Assembly (NCBI GenBank): GCA_020056205.1
Contig: JAGVIF010000117.1
Location: 1-5,109 of the forward strand
Length of the DNA: 5,109 bases
From: Lentisphaeria bacterium
GTDB taxonomy: Bacteria; Verrucomicrobiota; Lentisphaeria; Victivallales; GWF2-50-93
Direction: 5' to 3'
The notes under the pieces were generated by a model that was not told the origin of the DNA, made no database searches, and saw nothing but the letters and a program-made list of their open reading frames with translations. Shown here in pieces: positions 1 through 5,109 of the stretch. Made by a program: the position numbers and the translations under genes. The number at the start of each line of letters is the position of its first letter. Position 1 is the first letter of the stretch.

Positions 1-64
1 CGACATACCGCTTTGGGTATGCCTCCGGTTTTGTGGCTCGTCTGAATTTCACAATCTCCTTCAT
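1..64 (-). CDS. Possible N-terminal fragment of an unidentified gene running off the left edge
   Basis: An open frame starts at an ATG (62-64, minus strand) and stays open to the window edge, about 21 codons reading MKEIVKFRRATKPEAYPKRY and onward. It lies downstream of the small coiled-coil gene on the same strand. There is no good Shine-Dalgarno sequence before the ATG. An AAGGAG lies inside the frame, but only three bases before a GTG at 50-52, which is too close for a normal start. The fragment is basic and matches no family I recognise. An open frame this short can arise by chance, so this is only a possible gene start. Confidence 0.2.
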   Translation of the reverse strand, partial: MKEIVKFRRATKPEAYPKRYV

Positions 65-113
65 CGGCGCTGGTTTTGACTTTTGCAATTGGCTCTTTAG
101 GCTATCATTTAGA

Positions 114-156
114 GGCTGTCGCCCTCTGTTTTATTTCAGGATTGAGGGGCGACGGC
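114..156 (-). repeat. Imperfect GC-rich hairpin around the distal stop codon of the small coiled-coil frame
   Basis: The arms at 115-126 and 144-156 are complementary apart from one G-U pair and one bulged base. They enclose a 17-base AT-rich loop that contains the TGA ending the extended frame. On the minus strand no T-run follows the stem, so this is not a standard intrinsic terminator. It could be a 3'-end stabilising structure or chance. Confidence 0.35.
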
Positions 157-285
157 TTCCAGAGATATATTGCTTAGAGTTGACAGGTGCTCTTGGATTT
201 TCGCCATTCTCGCCTTGACATCCGTTAATTTTTTATTTTCCTCAGCTTGTTCCTTTGCTTGCTTGTCCTCTTTTGCCTTGTTTTC
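136..285 (-). pseudogene. In-frame continuation of the coiled-coil gene beyond an internal TAA
   Basis: Immediately after the TAA at 286-288 the same frame reads 49 further sense codons before a TGA at 136-138. The first part (ENKAKEDKQAKEQAEENKKL) has the same Lys/Glu/Ala/Gln-rich composition as the protein before the stop. The last 25 or so residues are less charged, as in a C-terminal cap, and end in VAPQS. Without the stop the gene would encode about 131 residues. The simplest reading is one nonsense substitution in a Glu, Lys or Gln codon, or a sequencing or assembly error, of an originally longer gene. No start codon with a ribosome binding site lies between the stop and the continuation, so it is unlikely to be a separate gene. 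The kinase and TPR genes both end in TAA, so TAA is a normal stop here and codon reassignment is not supported. Confidence 0.6.
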
Positions 286-531
286 TTAGGCAAGTTTTTT
301 GTCTTGTGCAACTTTTTCATCGGCGGCCTTTTGTTCATCAGCCTTGCGCTCTGCTTCTTCGGCCTCTACAAGTTTCTTTTCTTCCGCGGCCTTCTGTTCG
401 GGAGTTGGCTCGGGGGGACGAACAACCTTGGTTTTTGGTTCTGCTTGAACCGGTTTTGCCGGAGACCAGAATATTGCGAAATAGACAACTCCGGCGAAAA
501 TCAACAACACGACAAACAACAACATTTTCAT
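286..531 (-). CDS. Small secreted or membrane-anchored Lys/Glu/Ala-rich coiled-coil protein, probably truncated
   Basis: The 81-residue product begins MKMLLFVVLLIFAGVVYFAI, with one strongly hydrophobic segment at about residues 4-22. This is either a membrane anchor or a signal peptide that could be cleaved after Val28-Gln29-Ala30. A proline-rich linker follows at about 31-45 (VVRPPEPTPEQ). From about 46 to the end it is a repetitive Lys/Glu/Ala helix (AAEEKKLVEAEEAERKADEQ) typical of a coiled coil outside the cytoplasmic membrane. The layout resembles TolA-like or other periplasm-spanning helical proteins, but such composition is shared by unrelated proteins, so no family is claimed. The start was chosen at 531 rather than the in-frame ATG at 585. 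A perfect AGGAGG lies 8 bases upstream of 531, and the 18 codons between overlap a palindromic element and read as non-protein. The frame stops at TAA (286-288), but coiled-coil coding potential continues beyond it. Confidence 0.7.
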   Translation of the reverse strand: MKMLLFVVLLIFAGVVYFAIFWSPAKPVQAEPKTKVVRPPEPTPEQKAAEEKKLVEAEEAERKADEQKAADEKVAQDKKLA

Positions 532-539
532 TTTTTTAT

Positions 540-545
540 CCTCCT
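540..545 (-). promoter_or_regulatory. Strong Shine-Dalgarno AGGAGG deciding the start of the small coiled-coil gene
   Basis: On the minus strand AGGAGG is followed by eight A/T-rich bases and then the ATG at 529-531, which is ideal spacing. Its first base is also the last base of the outer palindrome arm at 545-554, so the ribosome binding site sits exactly at the foot of a possible long hairpin in the leader. Confidence 0.75.
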
Positions 546-650
546 GAGGTAATTTCAAAACTCCGAACCCGGTCATGACAAGCATGACCCTCCACGCTCG
601 TTTCGGGCATGGAGGGTCGCGCTTGTCGCGACCGTGAACTAATTACCTCA
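545..650. repeat. Nested palindromic element with outer 10-bp and inner 25-bp inverted repeats
   Basis: The outer arms are perfect: TGAGGTAATT at 545-554 and AATTACCTCA at 641-650. Inside them, 570-594 and 610-634 form a 25-bp inverted repeat with four mismatches. The mismatches fall as two AT/GC dinucleotide swaps: GTCATGAC with CATGAC on the left, GTCGCGAC with GTCGCG on the right. Each arm has its own small palindrome, and the loop side (595-609) continues with weaker pairing around TTT. About 106 bp in total, with no coding potential on either strand. The form fits a REP-like or MITE-like dispersed palindrome or a structured mRNA leader. No T-tract follows it on either strand, so it is not a standard terminator. 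Confidence 0.7.
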
Positions 651-664
651 TTTACAACTGGCTT
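651..664. repeat. 14-bp direct repeat, copy 1
   Basis: TTTACAACTGGCTT here is identical to 777-790, one copy every 126 bp. This copy directly adjoins the outer arm of the 545-650 palindrome. Confidence 0.6.
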
Positions 665-683
665 CGTCGCCTGTACCGGCATC

Positions 684-724
684 GTATAAGTTCAGTAAAC
701 CCCGTCCTTTTACTGAACTTATAC
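684..724. repeat. Perfect 16-bp inverted repeat with a 9-base loop
   Basis: GTATAAGTTCAGTAAA at 684-699 is exactly complementary to 709-724, with a C-rich loop at 700-708. On the minus strand it lies 64 bp downstream of the kinase stop, where a terminator could sit, but the bases that follow the stem there are GC-rich and have no T-run. On the plus strand it is followed by A-rich sequence. It is therefore not a classical Rho-independent terminator. It may block 3'-to-5' exonuclease, bind a dimeric protein, or be part of a small mobile repeat bounded by the 14-bp direct repeats. Confidence 0.7.
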
Positions 725-776
725 AAAAAATAAAATGCAAAATCAATCACGGCTACGATAGGCGCGGTTTATGAGT

Positions 777-790
777 TTTACAACTGGCTT
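777..790. repeat. 14-bp direct repeat, copy 2, overlapping the kinase stop codon
   Basis: TTTACAACTGGCTT, identical to 651-664. Its last two bases are part of the kinase stop codon (789-791, TAA on the minus strand). The pair brackets the 684-724 inverted repeat. Confidence 0.6.
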
Positions 791-2204
791 ACAAGATAAT
801 TTTGTTTTTCTCGGTCAATCTCTTGTATTTTATTTTATCAATGAGGTATCTAAGGATTGATTTGGCATCGTCTTCCCTTATCCGGTTTTTTTCCCTTAAG
901 GTTTCAAGGCGGATTATTTGGGACGAATCAAGAGAGAGAGTTTCGTTTTGTTCAAGAAAATTTTCCATGGCATGTTCATACTCCTCGATTTCTTTTAAAG
1001 AGGAAATATTAAGGTCCGCTCTTACCTTTTCCTCGATAGTTCTTGACTGGCCCTTTGTGAAACCGAGCCTCTCGGAGCGTCTTTCGAGTTCCCTCCTTTC
1101 GGCCGGCGATATATTTCCGTCAATTAAGAAAAGCCTTATTACGTCTTCAAGCATTGCCGACGGCGAACTGATATTATGACTGATAATTTGCCCCTTTGCC
1201 TCTGATTCTTCGGATTTGACATCTATGGTTTTGAGCGCGGCAAGCGCGTCTCTTGCGCTTTGAAATCTTTTTTTGGGATCTTTTTCAAGCAGTTTCATTA
1301 TGAAGCGCGACAAATCAGGCGGCGCATTAACCTCGCTTATAGGCTCCGGCTTTTTGAAGAGAACGGCCTGTCTGAATTCCTCAAAATTATGGCCTCGTTC
1401 TATATTGAAAATTTTATTCTTATTCAGGAGTTCATACATTACCGCTCCGGCTGAATACAAATCCGCCCTTGCGTCCACTTTCCCGTGCGATATTTGTTCC
1501 GGGGACATATAGAGCGGCGTTCCTATGATAGCGCCCTCGGGGTTTTGTATCTTGTCCGGGAGGCCGCCAAATGCCGCCGGCAGGAGGGCCACTCCGAAAT
1601 CCGTTATTTTGGGATCATCTTTCGCGTCAAAAAGTATATTTTGCGGCTTAATGTCTCTGTGGATTATCATTACTTCGTGGGCGGCCTGGAGTCCGTCAAG
1701 TATTCCGGAAAATATTCTGATGGAGTCGCTTATCCGAAATTTCGCGGAATTCTTTATTACCGCCGCAAGGCTTCCGCCGGGCAGATATTCCATTATTATG
1801 CATGCGGATTTTTCATCCTCTTCGAGGGCAAAAACATTAATTATGTTGGGATGATTGAGCTGGGCGCCTATCCTTGCCTCCTGCATGAATCTCTCGTACG
1901 TCTCGCGTCCCTTTTTTTTCGAGATACTTTTTACCAGTTGCTTTATGGCTACGAAACGGCCGATCTTCTTGTCCTCCGCAAGATAAACCGTTCCGAAAGC
2001 GCCTCTTCCTATTGTGCGTTGGATAAGATATTTTCTATCAACAGCTTCCGGCAGGGGGATTTCAGTGATTTTCTCGAAAACAGTTTCTTCAGACATTATC
2101 ACGGTTGACTCGTTCATTCCGGCGGTGTCCGGAGAACGGGGCGCTTCTTCCGAGCTCTTTCTGAATAATTTTTGAGCTGAATCAATTATTGGATTGAACT
2201 TCAC
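789..2204 (-). CDS. Hanks-type serine/threonine protein kinase, soluble, with a C-terminal helical region
   Basis: The protein has 471 residues. It transfers phosphate from ATP to Ser/Thr of partner proteins, probably in the cytoplasm because no membrane segment is visible. Every core kinase motif is present: glycine-rich loop GRGAFGTV (66-73), ATP-anchoring Lys88 in VAIK, helix-C Glu109, hinge MEYLPGGSL (138-146), catalytic loop HRDIKPQN (182-189, Asp184 and Asn189), metal-binding DFG (202-204), activation segment ending GTPLYMSPEQ (228-237), Asp248 and Arg313. As an RD kinase it is probably controlled by activation-loop phosphorylation. After the kinase fold (about 58-325), residues 349-460 are charged and helical. 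They may hold two copies of a similar unit, the first with DGNISPAERRELERRSERLG, which resembles TerB-like or EF-hand-like segments. The start is GTG, 21 bp after the TPR stop, with no clear Shine-Dalgarno sequence. Starts at Met30 or Met37 are possible but equally unsupported. Translational coupling with the TPR gene is likely. Confidence 0.93.
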   Translation of the reverse strand: MKFNPIIDSAQKLFRKSSEEAPRSPDTAGMNESTVIMSEETVFEKITEIPLPEAVDRKYLIQRTIGRGAFGTVYLAEDKKIGRFVAIKQLVKSISKKKGRETYERFMQEARIGAQLNHPNIINVFALEEDEKSACIIMEYLPGGSLAAVIKNSAKFRISDSIRIFSGILDGLQAAHEVMIIHRDIKPQNILFDAKDDPKITDFGVALLPAAFGGLPDKIQNPEGAIIGTPLYMSPEQISHGKVDARADLYSAGAVMYELLNKNKIFNIERGHNFEEFRQAVLFKKPEPISEVNAPPDLSRFIMKLLEKDPKKRFQSARDALAALKTIDVKSEESEAKGQIISHNISSPSAMLEDVIRLFLIDGNISPAERRELERRSERLGFTKGQSRTIEEKVRADLNISSLKEIEEYEHAMENFLEQNETLSLDSSQIIRLETLREKNRIREDDAKSILRYLIDKIKYKRLTEKNKIIL

Positions 2205-2225
2205 AACGCAATATCGCCCGATTTT

Positions 2226-3632
2226 TTATTTTTGAGCAAGCGCCCGGAGTTTTTCCGCGACATCTTTGTATTTGATGTTGGCCTGATATATTTCCTTGTA
2301 ACATTTAAGGGCTTTCTCTTTTTCTTGCATCCGTTCATAGCTGATCCCCAGATAATACAGCGCCGCCATCTTTTGTTTGTCCATGGCTATCATTTCGGAG
2401 ACAGCTTTGTTAAATTGTTCCACGGCTATGTCGTACTGCTGTTTTTCGCAAAAGCATCTCCCAAGATAGACGATGGAAGAAAGCCGTCTTTGCGGGTTTT
2501 TTTGAGACAACTGGAACTGTTGCAGAGAATTATCCACGTCTCCGTTGTCCCAGTGGACGAGCGCCAGTTCGTAGCGCAACTGCAGGTCGTTGGGATATTT
2601 ATTCACCCTGTCAAGAGCGCGCTCAAGTCTGTATGAGAGCTTTTCCTGATCAAAGCCCGCTATGTTTTTCTCCGCCTCGTCCCTCTTGTCCGGATTTTGC
2701 CCGGCATAGCGCTTCCATTCGTTTATGGACGAGTCAAATTTTGCCACGTTGGATTTTTCTATCGCGTGGTCTATGTGGGGATCCAACGTTCCCATTTCCT
2801 CGACAACCATATTGAAAAACTTTATGGCGTCGTCGTGTCTTTCCGCTTTCTGATAAAGGTCGGCAAGCTTCCTTTTTATATCAAGGGTCTGTTTGCCGCC
2901 GTTGAACTGCTTTTCGTATTCCACTATCAGCTCGGCGACATCGTCAACATTCCTGGCTATTCTGTCCTCCTGCTCCAATTTGACGGCTTCGTCTTCATTT
3001 TTAAGTTTGGTTCTGTAATCTTCGCCCTCTGTCCATTTTCCCTGCTCCATCGAGGCAAGCGCGGCGGCTGCTCTGACTTTCTGCTGAACGTCAAGATCAT
3101 TTGGCTTCATCGCGGCTATTTCCTGCCTTATCCTGAGCGCTTTGACGCCTTGCCTGTCGTCGGCGTATACTGTCGCAAGCCAGTCAAGGACGGCGCAATT
3201 TTTGGGATAATATTCCCTGGCGGTTTCAAGGGCTTCTATGGCGATAAAAGTTGCTCCGAGTTCGGACGCGGCCTGCGCGAGCAGGTTGAGCGCCGGCAGT
3301 GAAACTACGCTTATTGCGAGCGCGTCTTCGGCCTTTTTCATCGCATCGAGAGGTTTTTTTGCCGCGAGAAGCGCCTTTCCGGCGGCAACGATTCCTGATG
3401 TTTTTATTTTTGCCATTGTTTTTTTCATAAACCCCGCGTTGCCGAGCAATGCTTTCTCCGCCTTTCTCAACTGTTCGCGCGCATCCACGAAACAAGGCTC
3501 CTTCTGGATTATGCCTTTTAGAAGCATTATTCCATAATCGGTATTTTTTTTGCTAAGAGCATCAAGCGCTTTCTGATAGTTTGTTTTTAAATCCGCCGAT
3601 ACGTCTTTAAACCCTTTTTTCTCCATCGCCAT
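2226..3632 (-). CDS. Tetratricopeptide-repeat (TPR) protein upstream of the kinase
   Basis: This 468-residue soluble protein has no signal peptide or membrane segment and is made almost wholly of helix pairs. TPR-like units can be seen at about 17-46, 113-146, 147-178, 252-284, 349-382, 384-417 and 422-455. The clearest are LRYELALVHWDNGDVDNSLQ, IVYLGRCFCEKQQYDIAVEQ and ALYYLGISYERMQEKEKALK. The middle (about 195-245) is highly charged and may be a linker or coiled coil. TPRs bind proteins, so a scaffold or adaptor role is expected; no catalytic motif is visible. The first ATG is supported by GGGAGGG five bases upstream; Met3 would also be in range. The stop is only 21 bp before the kinase GTG, so the pair is almost certainly one operon, and the protein could recruit the kinase or its substrates. 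That link is inference from position. Confidence 0.88.
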   Translation of the reverse strand: MAMEKKGFKDVSADLKTNYQKALDALSKKNTDYGIMLLKGIIQKEPCFVDAREQLRKAEKALLGNAGFMKKTMAKIKTSGIVAAGKALLAAKKPLDAMKKAEDALAISVVSLPALNLLAQAASELGATFIAIEALETAREYYPKNCAVLDWLATVYADDRQGVKALRIRQEIAAMKPNDLDVQQKVRAAAALASMEQGKWTEGEDYRTKLKNEDEAVKLEQEDRIARNVDDVAELIVEYEKQFNGGKQTLDIKRKLADLYQKAERHDDAIKFFNMVVEEMGTLDPHIDHAIEKSNVAKFDSSINEWKRYAGQNPDKRDEAEKNIAGFDQEKLSYRLERALDRVNKYPNDLQLRYELALVHWDNGDVDNSLQQFQLSQKNPQRRLSSIVYLGRCFCEKQQYDIAVEQFNKAVSEMIAMDKQKMAALYYLGISYERMQEKEKALKCYKEIYQANIKYKDVAEKLRALAQK

Positions 3633-3637
3633 TTTAG

Positions 3638-3644
3638 CCCTCCC
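3638..3644 (-). promoter_or_regulatory. Shine-Dalgarno GGGAGGG of the TPR gene
   Basis: The minus strand reads GGGAGGG, then CTAAA, then the ATG at 3630-3632. This spacing favours the first of two nearby ATGs (Met1 over Met3). Confidence 0.7.
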
Positions 3645-3716
3645 GCTTCTTCAGTCTTTAGTTTCTAAAAAAAAACAATATAAATTTTGTTCCAACGCTT
3701 CAAAAAAGATAAATAG

Positions 3717-3743
3717 ATATTACCTTTATTTGAGATTTTTCAA
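3717..3743 (-). promoter_or_regulatory. Possible promoter of the TPR-kinase operon
   Basis: On the minus strand TTGAAA (3738-3743) and TAATAT (3717-3722) are separated by 15 bp, about 85 bp upstream of the TPR start. The spacer is shorter than the ideal 17 bp. The whole region is very AT-rich, so matches of this quality are expected by chance. Confidence 0.25.
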
Positions 3744-3780
3744 GTAAAAAAGACAAAGTTTTATCAACTTTATCGCGAAT

Positions 3781-3806
3781 ACAAAATGAAAAATAACAAA
3801 ATGAAA
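3781..3806. repeat. Two 11-bp direct repeats in the divergent intergenic region
   Basis: ACAAAATGAAA occurs at 3781-3791 and again at 3796-3806, a 15-bp period, in the shared upstream region of the TPR operon and mnmE. It could be a paired protein-binding site, but in DNA this A-rich a short repeat may be chance. Confidence 0.3.
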
Positions 3807-3850
3807 CCGTTTAACAGAATTTAAAAGCTAAGGAATTTTAAAGTTTATGA

Positions 3851-3884
3851 ACACCCAATATCCAACACTCAATTTCCAATTACC
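3851..3884. repeat. Short degenerate tandem repeat of CCAA-type units upstream of mnmE
   Basis: The segment reads as imperfect 6-9-base units: ACCCAATAT, CCAACACT, CAATTT, CCAATTACC. Its strand-biased C/A composition contrasts with the surrounding A/T-rich DNA. From memory, similar CCAATATCCAAC-type stretches recur between genes in several environmental bacterial genomes. Here only about four decayed units are present, ending about 24 bp before the mnmE start. Confidence 0.45.
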
Positions 3885-3907
3885 ATGTGGGTTAAAAGAC
3901 AAATAAG

Positions 3908-5109
3908 ATGGGCAAATACGGAATGAATTCTATTGACAATATTGCCGCTGTGTCAAGCGCGACCGGAGGAGCGATAGCAGTCATACGCGTATCAGGCAAA
4001 TCGGCCTTTGACATCTGCCTGAAGGTTTGGAAAAAAAAAGGCATTGTCTCCGCCGATGACGCCGACGCGGGGAAAATGCTTCTCGGACACTGCGTTTTTG
4101 GAGAAACAATCCCCCCGGAAAAGGCTTATGCCGTATTTTTTAAATCTCCGAAAAGTTATACCGGCGAAAATATGATTGAAATCCATTCTCACGGGGGGAA
4201 CAGTGTCGTGTCAAGGATACTTTGTTCATTGATCGGGAATGGGGCGAGACAGGCCGAGCCCGGGGAATTTACATACAGAGCCTTTATGAACGGCAAGCTG
4301 GATTTAAGCCAGGCCGAGGCGGTTGCGGATGTCATAACGGCAAAGACCGAACTCTCTCTCAATATGGCCGAACGACAACTTGAAGGGGGAATCGCTGAAA
4401 GAATAGGAGCGATAGAGGAGGAACTCTTCTCCGTCCTCTCGGAGTGCGAGGCAAATCTGGATTTCGCCGAGGAACATCATATAAAAGCCGCCGGCGCGGA
4501 TCAGATCAAAGACGCATTGAATAACGTGATAAAAAAGACCGAAAGTATCTTGAAAACAGCGAAAGGAGGAATCATTTTGAGAGACGGAATCAAAATCGTC
4601 ATAGCCGGTCATCCGAATTCCGGAAAATCAAGTTTGTTTAACCTCCTTGCCGGAAGGGACAGGGCGATAGTCACAGAAATCGCCGGAACCACAAGGGATA
4701 CTGTTGAAGAGGATGTGCGCATAGGCAGGATATCGGCAAGGCTCGTGGATACGGCGGGAATAAGAGAAGCCGACGACATAATAGAAAAACTTGGAATTGA
4801 ACGAAGCAAAAAATCCATAGATTCAGCCGATATAATACTCTGGCTGCTCGACCCTGCGGCTTCGCATGAAGAACAAATCCAGGAAATGCTAAAACATTTG
4901 CGAAAAAAGGAGAACACCGTCGCCGTATGGAATAAATCAGACCTCTTGTCGAAGGCCGAAATAGAAAAATTGCCCGACACCGGTGTCATGCGAATAATTA
5001 TTTCCGTCAAGAAAAATGAGGGCGTTGGAAAACTCCTCGATGCCATCGAAGATATAGCATGGGGCGAAGAACGCGACAGAGAACCGGAAATAGCGATTAA
5101 TTTAAGGCA
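3908..5109 (+). CDS. mnmE: tRNA-5-carboxymethylaminomethyl-2-thiouridine synthesis GTPase MnmE, 3' end missing
   Basis: MnmE (TrmE) is a GTPase that with MnmG adds the aminomethyl-type group to C5 of the wobble uridine of certain tRNAs, using a folate one-carbon donor. The 400 residues visible follow the family layout. The N-terminal folate-binding domain has NIAAVSSATGGAIAVIRVSG (11-30), PKSYTGENMIEIHSHGG (81-97) and PGEFTYRAFMNGKLDLSQAE (118-137). A helical domain is interrupted by the G domain: G1 GHPNSGKS (234-241), G2 AGTTRD (259-264), G3 DTAG (281-284), G4 NKSD (342-345) and G5 SVK (366-368). The E. coli protein has 454 residues, so about 50 are missing at the right edge, including the C-terminal Cys-Ile/Val-Gly-Lys active-site motif. 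The ATG at 3908 is the first in frame; one at 3923 (MNSIDNIAA) fits the family N-terminus better. Neither has a clear Shine-Dalgarno sequence. The gene is divergent from the TPR-kinase operon. Confidence 0.96.
   Translation, partial: MGKYGMNSIDNIAAVSSATGGAIAVIRVSGKSAFDICLKVWKKKGIVSADDADAGKMLLGHCVFGETIPPEKAYAVFFKSPKSYTGENMIEIHSHGGNSVVSRILCSLIGNGARQAEPGEFTYRAFMNGKLDLSQAEAVADVITAKTELSLNMAERQLEGGIAERIGAIEEELFSVLSECEANLDFAEEHHIKAAGADQIKDALNNVIKKTESILKTAKGGIILRDGIKIVIAGHPNSGKSSLFNLLAGRDRAIVTEIAGTTRDTVEEDVRIGRISARLVDTAGIREADDIIEKLGIERSKKSIDSADIILWLLDPAASHEEQIQEMLKHLRKKENTVAVWNKSDLLSKAEIEKLPDTGVMRIIISVKKNEGVGKLLDAIEDIAWGEERDREPEIAINLR

Noticed and set aside
4..21. 6-bp inverted repeat CATACC/GGTATG near the left edge
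   Set aside because: It is too short to separate from chance, and the sequence beyond the edge is unknown.
286..288. Stop-codon reassignment of TAA
   Set aside because: Both the kinase and the TPR gene end in TAA, so TAA works as an ordinary stop here.
247..578. Plus-strand Phe/Leu-rich frames opposite the coiled-coil gene
   Set aside because: Lys/Glu codons read in reverse give Phe/Leu runs that mimic membrane proteins; no start context supports them.
532..585. Upstream in-frame ATG at 585 for the coiled-coil gene
   Set aside because: It would begin inside the palindromic element, would place charged residues before the signal segment, and would ignore the perfect AGGAGG in front of the ATG at 531.
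1485..2108. Plus-strand frame of 207 codons opposite the kinase
   Set aside because: It is antisense to the conserved kinase motifs, has no ribosome binding site, and shows no recognisable protein pattern.
2697..3302. Plus-strand frame of 201 codons opposite the TPR gene
   Set aside because: It mirrors the TPR coding sequence; its Phe/Gly-rich composition is typical of a reverse-strand shadow.
3226..3495. Minus-strand 89-codon frame inside the TPR gene
   Set aside because: It is an alternative frame of the TPR coding sequence; its Arg-rich composition arises from the frame shift.
3690..3720. Plus-strand promoter-like pair TTGTTC and TAAATA for mnmE
   Set aside because: It lies almost 200 bp from the start codon in very A/T-rich DNA where such matches are common.
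3755..3771. 6-bp inverted repeat AAAGTT/AACTTT in the divergent intergenic region
   Set aside because: It could be an operator half-site pair, but it is too short and A/T-rich to support.
4304..5046. Minus-strand frames opposite mnmE
   Set aside because: MnmE motifs on the plus strand are unambiguous over this span, so these are shadows.

Overview
The window is bacterial, of moderate GC with AT-rich intergenic DNA, and holds three confident protein genes, one small gene that looks broken, and two structured intergenic regions. Nothing in it fixes the taxonomy. A soluble Hanks-type kinase next to a TPR protein, a distinctive MnmE P-loop and dispersed-looking palindromes would fit an uncultured member of the PVC/Omnitrophota-like groups, but this is only a weak guess.

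Layout, left to right. Positions 1-135 have no confident gene; a short minus-strand reading frame runs off the left edge. Positions 136-531 (minus) are a small secreted or membrane-anchored Lys/Glu/Ala-rich coiled-coil protein. Its frame is cut by one in-frame TAA at 286-288, and the same coiled-coil composition continues for another 49 codons. Positions 532-788 are intergenic and unusually structured. They hold a nested palindromic element (545-650) abutting the small gene's Shine-Dalgarno sequence, a perfect 16-bp inverted repeat (684-724), and two copies of a 14-bp direct repeat (651-664 and 777-790). Positions 789-2204 (minus) are a serine/threonine protein kinase with an extra C-terminal helical region. 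Positions 2226-3632 (minus) are a TPR protein whose stop lies 21 bp before the kinase start, so the two probably form a TPR-kinase operon. Positions 3633-3907 are an AT-rich divergent intergenic region with a short degenerate CCAA-type repeat. Positions 3908-5109 (plus) are mnmE, the tRNA-modification GTPase, cut off by the right edge.

How the genes may work together. The TPR protein and the kinase are both predicted soluble and look co-transcribed, so they may act as a scaffold and signalling pair; the substrate cannot be read from the sequence. MnmE is a housekeeping gene transcribed divergently and is not obviously related to them. The small coiled-coil protein lies downstream on the same strand as the kinase. 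It is separated from it by 257 bp of palindromic DNA and has its own strong ribosome binding site, so it is probably an independent unit. No tRNA, rRNA, CRISPR array, transposase or convincing intrinsic terminator was found.
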